Shown one piece after another: positions 26,336 to 34,287 of a stretch of 64,000 bases of DNA. Below the pieces are notes generated by a model that was given only the letters and a program-made list of their open reading frames with translations, had not been told where the DNA came from and made no database searches. The stretch's first letter is position 1, and each line of letters starts with the position of its first letter. This stretch comes from Clostridiaceae bacterium BL-3 (GTDB lineage: Bacteria > Bacillota > Clostridia > Clostridiales > Clostridiaceae): contig CADDXC010000001.1 of assembly GCA_902809985.1 (NCBI GenBank), positions 1,116,001-1,180,000 on the forward strand, in the 5' to 3' direction. The translations under genes and the position numbers were made by a program.

Positions 26336-28042
26336 TCAATAGTTCAAATAATCTTCAGTAAAATTATTTTTATCCCAGGAATGGTCTTCTGATATCTGAG
26401 ATCCACTTATATTAAAATATCTATATATAATTTGCCCTGCTCTATCTGGAACTGGATCATCCCAGGTTGTATCTATATATCCAATTTTACCATCAAGCAT
26501 AGCCATATTCCACACATGAACTCCTCCCCCGGCAGTTCCCCGTACAGCTATAGATTTTATACCAGACATTTCTGCCATCAAATTAAATGCTGATGCATAT
26601 CCCTGACATACACCTGTACCATTAACCAGAATTCCATATGCTGTATAATCCTGTGCAGGTATTGAATTTTTTGCATAACTGTCATAATCATATTTTGCGT
26701 TACTTACAATATAGTCGTGTATTGCCTTTACCTTTTCAGTTTCTGTCATATCAGGCTTAATTATGTTAGAGAGAACTAATTTTGCTTTTTCAGCGGCTCT
26801 ATTTTTCATATCTGACAATTCAGTTTTTGAAAATCTATAATTAAAACTAATGCTCCCACTATTTGAAATGCTGTAACTTTCAACATAATCTATATCGGGA
26901 TTCTGTTCAAGCACCATCTCCACAATACCCTTGGGCATGGCAGATGAATTAGCATTGTCATATAAAAATTCATCCTGACAATTTGAAATTGCAGCCTTAA
27001 TAGCCTCGTACCAGTCTTTTTTGCCATTTAAAAGAAGCCTGCCTGTTTTATCTGACAGATTGGAGTTAGCCATGATTCCCTTCAAGTAGCTTTCAGTCTC
27101 CGGTGTAACAACGGAATAACCACCATATATCAATATTTTATTCAGTTTATTCATACTCATATTATAATCAAATTTATCGTCAATTAAAGCCATTCCAAGA
27201 TTGTTTTTAGCAGCTACTATGGAACCTGAGAGACTATCTGCAAAAACTCTGCCGCTAGCTACTGCAAGTCCATCTATATTATTTCCCAATGTTCTCAATA
27301 TATTGGTATTAAAATCTATTGGAGTATTTCCATCTATCCTTTTTACAGTAATGCCCATTTTCATGAGTTCATTATCCACATTAGATGGGACAACGGCATT
27401 TCCTCCCAATATTGTTACATTGTCTACATTGAGCCTCTTCAAAAGATCTTTTGTTGTAAAATTCAATGAATTCCCATCTGTAAATAATACAATATCATTT
27501 TCCTTACCCACATAAGGTAAAGCAGCCATAGCATATTGAAATTTATACCCTGTAGTCAGAAATACTCCTCCAATTGGTTTGTATTTTTTGACTTCTTCTC
27601 CAATCCTGGCTGCTGTTTCATACCTATTTAACCCACTTAATCTAGTTACACTATAACCTAGATTCTTTAAACTATTTTCCACAGCACTGCTTATTACTCC
27701 AGTTCCGCCAAGCAAATAGATATTTTTTGCATTAAGCCTTTTTATTTCATCTGATATCACTGTGGGTATGTAATTTGTATTTGTCAAAAGTATAGGTGAA
27801 TTTAACTGATAGGCAAGTGTTGTTCCTGCAAGGGAATCTGCAAATTTATCATCCCCCTGACCACTAGAAAGGACTACATTTTCAGAAGTACTCCAGTTAT
27901 TTTTTGAGATATTAGCTGAGGTTTCATATCTATCTTGTCCACTTAAACGTGTCACTTCAGAAGCACTGACTTTTACAATTGGCACTAATAGTATAAATAT
28001 CATTATTGCAGCAAAAGCGTATATTTTTTTTGAAGTCCTCAT
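26336..28042 (-). CDS. Cell-surface protein: CW_binding_2 repeats plus transglutaminase-like domain
   Basis: A 568-residue secreted protein. The signal peptide spans residues 1-28 (ending VKVSAS). Three CW_binding_2 units follow (VTRLSGQDRYETSANIS, VTRLSGLNRYETAARIG and a diverged VKRIDGNTPIDFNTNIL), the module that attaches clostridial proteins to cell-wall polymers. From about 350 the protein has a transglutaminase/protease-like domain with catalytic Cys in GVCQGYASAF, His in GGVHVWNMAM and Asp in YIDTTWDDP. It may cross-link or cleave surface proteins. A cyclic-di-GMP riboswitch and terminator precede it. GGGAGG lies before the ATG. Confidence 0.88.
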   Translation of the reverse strand: MRTSKKIYAFAAIMIFILLVPIVKVSASEVTRLSGQDRYETSANISKNNWSTSENVVLSSGQGDDKFADSLAGTTLAYQLNSPILLTNTNYIPTVISDEIKRLNAKNIYLLGGTGVISSAVENSLKNLGYSVTRLSGLNRYETAARIGEEVKKYKPIGGVFLTTGYKFQYAMAALPYVGKENDIVLFTDGNSLNFTTKDLLKRLNVDNVTILGGNAVVPSNVDNELMKMGITVKRIDGNTPIDFNTNILRTLGNNIDGLAVASGRVFADSLSGSIVAAKNNLGMALIDDKFDYNMSMNKLNKILIYGGYSVVTPETESYLKGIMANSNLSDKTGRLLLNGKKDWYEAIKAAISNCQDEFLYDNANSSAMPKGIVEMVLEQNPDIDYVESYSISNSGSISFNYRFSKTELSDMKNRAAEKAKLVLSNIIKPDMTETEKVKAIHDYIVSNAKYDYDSYAKNSIPAQDYTAYGILVNGTGVCQGYASAFNLMAEMSGIKSIAVRGTAGGGVHVWNMAMLDGKIGYIDTTWDDPVPDRAGQIIYRYFNISGSQISEDHSWDKNNFTEDYLNY

Positions 28043-28112
28043 ATATATTTCCTCCCAGCATCCTTTGCATGGTATTAAGAATTACTTGATTTATGGGAAA
28101 CAATTATTATGT

Positions 28113-28155
28113 AAATTCAAAAAGCTATAGTGCCAATGTTTTAGCACTATAGCTT
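28113..28155 (-). terminator. Riboswitch expression-platform terminator
   Basis: Perfect 12-bp stem AAGCTATAGTGC/GCACTATAGCTT (28122-28133 with 28144-28155) with a 10-nt loop and a U5 tract (28117-28121 on the minus strand). It lies about 30 nt after the c-di-GMP aptamer and 70 nt before the gene, so it controls read-through. Confidence 0.85.
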
Positions 28156-28186
28156 ATATATAAATATAAAGTTATAAAATCATAAA

Positions 28187-28266
28187 CATCAGCAACCCGA
28201 CTATCATGGCTTAAACAGCTTTAGACTCGCAGCTTTGCGTCCTCCATTTTCATAGAGTTTGCTATT
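28187..28266 (-). promoter_or_regulatory. Cyclic-di-GMP class I (GEMM-I) riboswitch aptamer
   Basis: Minus-strand RNA has P1 (AGCAA/UUGCU), the P2 hairpin with a GAAA-type loop (CUCUAUGAAAAUGGAG), the invariant GGACGCAAAGCU, then GAGUCUAA, and the closing GCCAUGAUAGUCGGGUUGC. These match the conserved core of class I c-di-GMP riboswitches (known: Vc2 type). In clostridia such switches control surface and adhesion genes. Here the target is the CW_binding_2/transglutaminase protein. Confidence 0.93.
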
Positions 28267-28299
28267 TATAATGTAATTTTTAATTCTATTTACATTAAT

Positions 28300-28329
28300 A
28301 TTATATACTTATATTTTTATAAAAGTCAA
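28300..28329 (-). promoter_or_regulatory. Sigma-A promoter of the riboswitch transcript
   Basis: Minus-strand TTGACT (28324-28329) and TATAAT (28300-28305) are 18 bp apart. Transcription would start near 28293, about 25 nt before the aptamer. Confidence 0.75.
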
Positions 28330-28335
28330 GAATGG

Positions 28336-28364
28336 CTATGTTAAATATTTTTAATTTAACATAG
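28336..28364. promoter_or_regulatory. Perfect 11-bp inverted repeat between divergent genes
   Basis: CTATGTTAAAT (28336-28346) pairs with ATTTAACATAG (28354-28364) across 7 bp, just upstream of the -35 of the riboswitch promoter. No U run follows on either side and no gene ends here, so an operator is more likely than a terminator. The rest of the 443-bp gap holds the riboswitch, its promoter and terminator, and the leader of the DUF2207 gene. Confidence 0.5.
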
Positions 28365-28485
28365 TCATATACGTAGAAAAAAGTACATTGACACCCCAAT
28401 AAAGGCCAGTATATACTAAAATTATATAAAAAGGAGGTGTAGGCCCAAACCTAACGTAAACTCTTAAAAATACAGGAGGTCATCA

Positions 28486-30276
28486 ATGAAAAAATTTCTT
28501 CTATGCTTTTTTGTAATATTTACCATAATTTCTATCAATCCACTCAATGTTTCAGCCTCAGATGAAGTAGATCTGTCCAAATTCAACATAGAAACTACAA
28601 TAAAAGAAGATGGTTCCATTGATATGGTGGAATTTATAACCTACAATTTCAGTGGAAAATATAATGGAGCTTATAGAGACGTATCCATTAAAAATACGGA
28701 CGGCATGTATAATGTAAAAGTATCCTATGTATCCAAATCCGGACAGGAAACACCCTTTAGAAAAGTAAATACTGCGGAAAATGGAGACGACAATGTATTT
28801 CAAATATTGAAGCAGGATACAGATCTATACAGGATCAAAATCTACTCCCCTTCAAAGGATGAAGAGAAAACTTTTAAAATAACCTATACCATGAAAAATG
28901 TTGCCACGAAGTACAAGGATACAGGTGAATTTTTCTATGAATACTGGTCTGATTACAATGAAACTGAAATAGATAATCTAAAAATTCACATCAATATTCC
29001 CGATATTGCAGAGGATAATAATATTAAAGCCTACTATCACGCCGTTTCATCTGGAAATGCATCTGTCAAAAATGGAAGTGTGGATTACAGCTTTCCCCAT
29101 GTTAATTCAAAAGAACTGGTGGAAACCAGAGTGCTTTTTCCGGCAAGTTCAATTCCACTGTCTTCCAAGATAAGGAATGAAAATGCCCTGAGCAGAATTC
29201 TAAAGGAAGAAGCAGATTACAGAGAAAAACAGCAACAGAAAATAGCCCATGCTATCATGATAAAAAAGATATTTAATTATGTAAGCATGATTTTAGGACT
29301 GCTTTTTATCATATTCATGTTTCCGGTATGGAGGAAATTCAGAAACAATCCCCAGGATATATACAGCACCTACTCTCCCCCAGAACTTCCTGAAGAATGT
29401 ACTCCTGCAGTGGCATCTTACATGGTAAAAAGAACTGTAGACGGAAGAACTACATATGCCACAATACTTGATTTATGGAGAAAGGGTTATTTAACCATTG
29501 AAAAAACAGAATTTGAAAATAGTAAAGACAAAGTTGATTTCTCAATCAAAAAAGTTAAAAAAGCAGCGCAGGAACTTCTAAAACATGAGAGATATTTTAT
29601 AAGCTGGCTATTTGACACACTTGGAGATGGTGAAACTGTCACTACATCAGCTATAAAGAAATCAAATGAAAGCTCTTCTTTTTATTACGATTTTCAAAAA
29701 TGGTCAAAACTTGTAGAGGAAGAAGTCAAGTCAAGAAATTATTATGACAAAAAAGCCAACAGCGCCGGCAGATGGTTAATCCTGTTTTCCGTTATAGGCA
29801 TAATTGTTTCTATTGTATCTCTTGTTTTTAAAGCTTATTTTGGAGTATTCAGCTTGCTTGTATCGATCTTCGTGATGATCTGCGGTATATACTATTGTAT
29901 TAAAAGAAGTCCCTACGGGCAGTCTCAATACAATAAATGGATAAAATTTAAAAACTACATTAAAAATTCAGATTTTACTTATGATGCCAGCACAGATTAT
30001 ATAGAATCCTACATTCCCTATGCGGAAGCACTAAATATGGAGAGAAACAATATGTCAAAGCTCAGATCATCCTTTCACAATCCTTCGCAGAATATGGGCT
30101 GGATATACTATTACCTCCTCTTTGACAGCATGAATTTGAACAAAAGTGAACAATTCAACTACTATATATACGATTCCTTTGGAACTGGTTCTTCTGGAAG
30201 TTCAAGTTCTATTTCAGGCAGTTCAAGTTCAGGTAGTTCCGGCAGTTCCGGAGGCGGAGGCGCCGGTGGATTTTAA
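28486..30276 (+). CDS. DUF2207 family membrane protein
   Basis: A 596-residue predicted surface protein of the DUF2207 family. A signal peptide (1-24, ending NVSAS) precedes the extracellular beta-rich domain, with the hallmark YNFSGKYNGAYRDVSI near residue 50. One helix lies near 265-285, a cytoplasmic segment with a winged-helix-like part (TTYATILDLWRKGYLTIEK) follows, then two helices near 430-475. The C-terminus is a Ser/Gly tail ending GGGGAGGF, typical of the family. Function unknown. AGGAGG precedes the ATG. It is divergent from the riboswitch-controlled gene. Confidence 0.85.
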   Translation: MKKFLLCFFVIFTIISINPLNVSASDEVDLSKFNIETTIKEDGSIDMVEFITYNFSGKYNGAYRDVSIKNTDGMYNVKVSYVSKSGQETPFRKVNTAENGDDNVFQILKQDTDLYRIKIYSPSKDEEKTFKITYTMKNVATKYKDTGEFFYEYWSDYNETEIDNLKIHINIPDIAEDNNIKAYYHAVSSGNASVKNGSVDYSFPHVNSKELVETRVLFPASSIPLSSKIRNENALSRILKEEADYREKQQQKIAHAIMIKKIFNYVSMILGLLFIIFMFPVWRKFRNNPQDIYSTYSPPELPEECTPAVASYMVKRTVDGRTTYATILDLWRKGYLTIEKTEFENSKDKVDFSIKKVKKAAQELLKHERYFISWLFDTLGDGETVTTSAIKKSNESSSFYYDFQKWSKLVEEEVKSRNYYDKKANSAGRWLILFSVIGIIVSIVSLVFKAYFGVFSLLVSIFVMICGIYYCIKRSPYGQSQYNKWIKFKNYIKNSDFTYDASTDYIESYIPYAEALNMERNNMSKLRSSFHNPSQNMGWIYYYLLFDSMNLNKSEQFNYYIYDSFGTGSSGSSSSISGSSSSGSSGSSGGGGAGGF

Positions 30277-30335
30277 CTGACTCGGCTAAAAATTGCCACT
30301 TCTACGGATCTATTGATATTGGATTAAATAAACAG

Positions 30336-30373
30336 AAGGTAGTTCACTGTTTTCTTACACAGTCAACTACCTT
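30336..30373. terminator. Bidirectional terminator
   Basis: Stem AAGGTAGTT/AACTACCTT extended by CACTGT/ACAGTC, spanning 30336-30373. It overlaps the last codons of the minus-strand flavodoxin gene and can also stop the DUF2207 transcript; U-rich sequence follows on both strands. Confidence 0.7.
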
Positions 30374-30868
30374 GTTTATATTATCTTTTCTCGTAAAATC
30401 CACTGGCTTGTCATAAATGGCAAGCATACCTTTTTCGTCCTCCGTCAATTCTTTTTTCCCTTTTATCTTCCATTTCAGCAGTGTCATGAGCATTCTGTCA
30501 AAAGTCTTCAATTTACTATAATCAAAGCCGCCTCTCATATAAAAGAAATGTATGCGTTTTTGCTGCTCCGGGGTGAAATTTTTATTTCTTATCTCATCCG
30601 CCGTTTCTTCCCTTGTCGGAGATGCACCGGTTGCAAATACAATTATCCTCTTGTCCTTGAATTTGTCTAAATTTTCCAATATAAACTTTATTCCGTTGAT
30701 GCTGACAGCATATAATCCTCCACCGTAGATAACAGTATTGTAATCTGCCAGCATATCAGCAGTGACCTTCTCAAATTCAAAAATATCAGCAGACAGTTCT
30801 TCCGCAATCCAATCGGCATATTTCTTGGTGAAACCCGTTTTTGATTTATATATCACTACAGTTTTCAT
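30344..30868 (-). CDS. Flavodoxin-domain protein (HemG-like)
   Basis: A 174-residue protein starting VVIYKSKTGFTKKYADWIAE, the phosphate-binding loop of flavodoxin-fold proteins, followed by YNTVIYGGGLYAVSING and IIVFATGASP, which contact FMN. It resembles the HemG-type 'flavodoxin domain' family often found in clostridia next to regulators. Protoporphyrinogen oxidation is unlikely in an organism without evident haem genes here, so a redox role is all that can be said. GAGAGGTGG precedes the ATG. Confidence 0.8.
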   Translation of the reverse strand: MKTVVIYKSKTGFTKKYADWIAEELSADIFEFEKVTADMLADYNTVIYGGGLYAVSINGIKFILENLDKFKDKRIIVFATGASPTREETADEIRNKNFTPEQQKRIHFFYMRGGFDYSKLKTFDRMLMTLLKWKIKGKKELTEDEKGMLAIYDKPVDFTRKDNINKVVDCVRKQ

Positions 30869-31016
30869 TATCCACCTCTCAAAATATAAATTATTCTGTT
30901 TTTAGAAAATATTATTTAAATTATACCATAGTGTTCTGATCAATCCAAAAGGATTTTTTCATAGTCATGTAGAATTATTATTAGATGAATATACTATAAT
31001 TATTGGAGGAGAATAA

Positions 31017-31394
31017 ATGGGATTATTCGATGGAATGATGGGAAATGCCTCAGAAATTGACGTTAAAGAGGTGCAAAAGGAATTTGATAATATACTTACA
31101 GCTTCAGAAAGTGTTGAAAAAGCTTACAAATTGATCCGTGACATGTTTATTTTTACTGATAAGAGACTTATACTGATGGATAAGCAGGGAGTAACCGGGA
31201 AAAAAGTAGAATATCATTCAATTCCATATAAAAATATCACTCACTTCAGCATTGAGACCTCAGGACATTTTGATCTGGATGCCGAACTTAAAATATGGAT
31301 ATCCGGAAATCCAGAGCCTGTACAGAAACAGTTCAACAAAAGCCTAAACATATACGAAGTTCAAAGTGTACTTGCACAATATGTATTGGAATAG
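31017..31394 (+). CDS. Bacterial PH-domain protein
   Basis: A 125-residue single-domain protein of the bacterial PH (bPH_1, YvbH-like) type: KLIRDMFIFTDKRLILMDKQG, KVEYHSIPYKNITHFSIET and DAELKIWISG are the characteristic strands, and a C-terminal helix follows. No signal peptide or membrane helix is present. Known members are stress-related or phage-associated, without a defined reaction. GGAGGAG precedes the ATG, and a hairpin lies just past the stop. Confidence 0.85.
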   Translation: MGLFDGMMGNASEIDVKEVQKEFDNILTASESVEKAYKLIRDMFIFTDKRLILMDKQGVTGKKVEYHSIPYKNITHFSIETSGHFDLDAELKIWISGNPEPVQKQFNKSLNIYEVQSVLAQYVLE

Positions 31395-31401
31395 CTTTTT
31401 A

Positions 31402-31446
31402 TGGAACAATCCTCCTGAACAATGGGACTGTTCCATGATTTTCCTT
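31402..31446 (+). terminator. Terminator of the PH-domain gene
   Basis: TGGAACAATCC and GGGACTGTTCCA form a stem (31402-31411 with 31425-31434) followed by the U-rich TGATTTTCCTTT. Confidence 0.7.
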
Positions 31447-31572
31447 TAAAAATACTATGCAATATTGTTAAATATACAATTCTGAACTTTACTAATTAAT
31501 TTTGGTTGTATAAGTGGATATGTCCACTTTCTAGGGAAGTTATCAAATAAACATACTTTTCTATTGTGATCA

Positions 31573-31830
31573 TTATTCAGTTAAATCACCTTCTATGTTT
31601 TTAATTATAGCAGTTTGATCTGGCAAGTCTCCAATTTCAATGCTTATTTCTGTGCAATTATCTATTAAATTTTCATTAAAGTTCTTAAGATATTGAAGTA
31701 GATTATTATCATCAATGTGGCTATCTTTATTTACAATAACAGACATTTTATTTATCTTTGAAATTTTCAATTCTTTACAACAACTATTTAAGCTCTGTGA
31801 TATTTTACTCAGTAATATGGTATCATGCAT
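31573..31830 (-). CDS. Small HypA-like protein lacking the zinc domain
   Basis: An 85-residue protein beginning MHDTILLSKISQ. HypA hydrogenase nickel chaperones begin MH(E/D), with His2 as nickel ligand, and share the following alpha-beta pattern (SKINKMSVIV..., ISIEIGDLP). The CxxC...CxxC zinc domain of HypA is absent, as is any hydrogenase gene nearby. I place the start at ATG 31830, 9 bp after GGGGAG; the ATG at 31839 directly touches that site. A perfect 17-bp inverted repeat abuts the ribosome site. The HypA relation is tentative. Confidence 0.4.
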   Translation of the reverse strand: MHDTILLSKISQSLNSCCKELKISKINKMSVIVNKDSHIDDNNLLQYLKNFNENLIDNCTEISIEIGDLPDQTAIIKNIEGDLTE

Positions 31831-31845
31831 GAAAATCATCTCCCC

Positions 31846-31885
31846 AAATCTGAATATATTTTACTATTAAAATATATTCAGATTT
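31846..31885. promoter_or_regulatory. Perfect 17-bp inverted repeat in the leader of the HypA-like gene
   Basis: 31846-31862 and 31869-31885 are exact reverse complements (AAATCTGAATATATTTT) around a 6-bp spacer. The repeat ends next to the ribosome site GGGGAG of the minus-strand gene. It could be an operator or a leader hairpin that gates translation. Confidence 0.6.
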
Positions 31886-31990
31886 ACTTTGATTATGAAT
31901 AATATTTATACATAATTACCTTCCAGGCTGGGCGCATTAAATCAAAAAATGGATTTAATCATTAAACACTTCATGTCATAAAATGAGAAT

Positions 31991-32701
31991 TTATTTACTT
32001 ATCAATATCTTTAAATTGCGGGCAAGCAAATTATAATCTTCTACAAAGTTGATTGTATCCAATTTTCTATAAGTTGTTTCAGGTAGTTTATCTAATTGGG
32101 TTCCTGCCAATATCATTTCAGTCTCGCAAGAATCAAATTCCGCAATATCTTCTATATTATAGACATGTTTTCTATTAACAGGACAAACACTCTGGCATCT
32201 CATGCAGCCTATCAGTGAATTATGACAGCTTGAATTCATCCATTTTGGAAAACCCCCTTCATTTTCGTTATACAGGGTAATACATTTATCCGCATGTATT
32301 GGGAATCTGTCATTTGCTATCGCTCCTCCAGGACAATTTTTCAGACACAGATTGCAATCCTTACATGCATCCATAATTTTATTTTCCTGCCAGGTATTAT
32401 TTTCACAGGGCATATCTGATATGTATACACCAATCCAATAAAAACTGCTTTCATCATCTATATAGCATATATTATTTCTACCGTACGAGCCCAATCCACT
32501 TCCTACTGCCAAAAGCTTGCAGGGAAGATTGATTTTTACCGCTCTAAAATTTATACTGCAAAGTACCCTTTCAACAATTGAAGTCACTTCAATTACTTTT
32601 TTCTGCTTTTTTTCAAGTTTGCTGTTTGTATTGAACAGGTACATTGGCGGCATGATAACAGGCTTCTTTTTCATTTTTATTGTAAAGTATATTCTGGACA
32701 C
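31991..32701 (-). pseudogene. 4Fe-4S double-cluster (QueG-like) protein, N-terminus missing
   Basis: The preserved part has two clusters, CKDCNLCLKNCPGGAI and CMRCQSVCPVN, after SGLGSYGRNNICYIDDESSF. This is the layout of the epoxyqueuosine-reductase-like '4Fe-4S double cluster binding' family, whose members are around 300 residues or more. Here family-like sequence begins only about KKPVIMPPMYLF (near 32670), and the frame's ATG at 32701 lies in sequence that belongs to an opposing gene. The first ~100 residues are thus missing and there is no ribosome site. The neighbouring + strand gene is truncated at the same point. Confidence 0.65.
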
Positions 32702-33140
32702 TGGCTTAGGTACATTTGATAGAAAATTAACCGATAAGCTATTGGAACTTAGAGATTTTTTGAGTCATGCTGTAAATGATTTGTGTACTAAAAATACAAT
32801 TTGTCAAAAAGATATAGATGAAATGAACAAATACCTTGCTTCCCTTTCTTTTTGTAAAGTTTTAAAAAAAGAAGAGGAACGATACATTTTAAATATCATT
32901 CCTGATAAATCCAATTTAAACCAGATAATATCTAAGGTGATTTTGTCTTTTGTTGAAATGATAACAAATTACGATATAAAGCGTATAAAAATTTGTAAAA
33001 ACCCTGAGTGCGGATGGATTTTTTATGACGAAAGCAGAAATCACACACGAAAATGGTGTGACAATACCTGTGCAAGTCTCATGAAAGTACGTAAATTCAG
33101 AAAAAGACATACAATAAAAAAAGCATCCAATTCTGGATGA
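32652..33140 (+). pseudogene. CGNR zinc-finger protein, N-terminus missing
   Basis: The C-terminus has the CGNR zinc finger KICKNPECGWIFYDESRNHTRKWCDNTCA with its four Cys, and the preceding helices resemble the ABATE stress-associated domain (KLTDKLLELRDFLSHAVNDL). The N-terminal 30-50 residues of that domain are replaced by a hydrophobic run that reads backwards through the opposing iron-sulfur gene; the frame stays open to 32517. Family-like sequence begins near 32695. CGNR proteins are probable transcription factors. Most likely a 5'-truncated gene made by deletion. Confidence 0.6.
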
Positions 33141-33180
33141 CTAATTTTATTATTTATTTTTAAGTTCTTATAAGCTGTAC

Positions 33181-33696
33181 TTATATTTCAGAAAATATCT
33201 TAATATATTCCGGTGAAAGAGGCAGTACATTGTCAAGGATACTGTCCACTATTTCATCAACATTTTCATCTGTAATCTTTATGCCTTCCATGTCATCTTC
33301 TTCATCTGTAATCATGTTCTGCTCTCTAAAATTTTGTTTCTCATATTCACTGGGCATGTTTTGCATTTTTTCAATAAATTTGTCATATTGTTTTTTGTAA
33401 ATTGCTCCATAGCTGTCATGCTCCAGTGCCTCTGAATTGCTTATACACTTATTTGACAAATAAATATTACTTTCAGAAAACATAAGATTTCCGTACACAT
33501 AAGCCCTCATGCAATGTTTTCCATCACTTGTAGGCAAATTCAATTTCTTGTTTTCCTTTTGATGTATATTGAATTTATAGTCAGACTGCTTTCTCTGTAG
33601 ATAACATTTAGAATCCAATTCCGACAATTTTTCAGTTACATGTTCAGATATATCTGATTTGAATTTCTTTATGGTATTCTTAACTGTAATACCCAT
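33181..33696 (-). CDS. Hypothetical protein
   Basis: A 171-residue soluble, charged protein that I do not recognise. Residues 1-40 are basic and helical (TVKNTIKKFKSDISEHVTEKL), and the C-terminus is acidic (ITDEEDDMEGIKITDENVDEIVDSILDNVLPL). No signal, membrane helix or known motif is visible. I choose ATG 33696, behind AAGGAGGT at 5 bp, over the frame's start at 33726. It lies between the truncated CGNR gene and a small zinc-ribbon gene, in an accessory region. Confidence 0.65.
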   Translation of the reverse strand: MGITVKNTIKKFKSDISEHVTEKLSELDSKCYLQRKQSDYKFNIHQKENKKLNLPTSDGKHCMRAYVYGNLMFSESNIYLSNKCISNSEALEHDSYGAIYKKQYDKFIEKMQNMPSEYEKQNFREQNMITDEEDDMEGIKITDENVDEIVDSILDNVLPLSPEYIKIFSEI

Positions 33697-33879
33697 ATTA
33701 TACCTCCTTGTTATAATATTGATCATGTGCTTACTTACTATTATATCACAATACTTAAAACAGATACTCCTGTAAAAAAGAGCTGATCAGCCGGTAAAAT
33801 TTGCGCCAACTTGTGTATTCATGGCATATGGCGATTCCAACTATGTTACAGGACAGATTTTGCATGCAAATGAAGATAA

Positions 33880-33912
33880 AAAAAGTTGAGAACTTGCCAT
33901 CCTCAACTTTTT
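33880..33912. terminator. Bidirectional terminator
   Basis: Perfect 11-bp stem AAAAAGTTGAG/CTCAACTTTTT (33880-33890 with 33902-33912), downstream of the zinc-ribbon gene. The rest of the gap 33727-33952 shows no gene. Confidence 0.8.
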
Positions 33913-33952
33913 AATCATTTTATCTAACAGCTTTCCATTATTTTAAAGTCCA

Positions 33953-34210
33953 TCAGCGCTTTTTCCACCTTTTTAAATGAGGGAGACAATTTTGCATAAG
34001 TGCTCTTGCTTCACCTTCCTCCATACCCTTTTTCTTCATAAAGGGAACACAGGTTTCAATCATCTCTTCCATTGTTATGTCCGGCTGTTTAAAAGCTCCA
34101 TTTTCATAACAATATACACAGTATTCATGATTTTTGCTGCTATCGGCATCAGTTCCATAAAGTTCCTCACTTAAAGGCATCCCGCAGCTTTGACAATATT
34201 TCTGTTCCAT
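33953..34210 (-). CDS. Small zinc-ribbon protein
   Basis: An 85-residue protein with CQSCGMPL near the N-terminus and CVYCYENGAF about 25 residues later, the two knuckles of the 'putative zinc ribbon' family (PF12674-like). The conserved ITMEEMIETCVPFM follows. ATG 34210 is chosen so the protein starts MEQKYCQSC, with AAAGGAG about 11 bp upstream. The family has no known activity. It follows a WYL-domain regulator by 77 bp. Confidence 0.75.
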   Translation of the reverse strand: MEQKYCQSCGMPLSEELYGTDADSSKNHEYCVYCYENGAFKQPDITMEEMIETCVPFMKKKGMEEGEARALMQNCLPHLKRWKKR

Positions 34211-34287
34211 AATACATTCTTCTCCTTTCATATGTTGATACAACTATTATACAGGAAAACTCTGACATCATTATGTCATGTTTGAAT

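Noticed and set aside
31405..31440. Riboswitch near the PH-domain gene
   Set aside because: The hairpin is a plain terminator after the stop codon.
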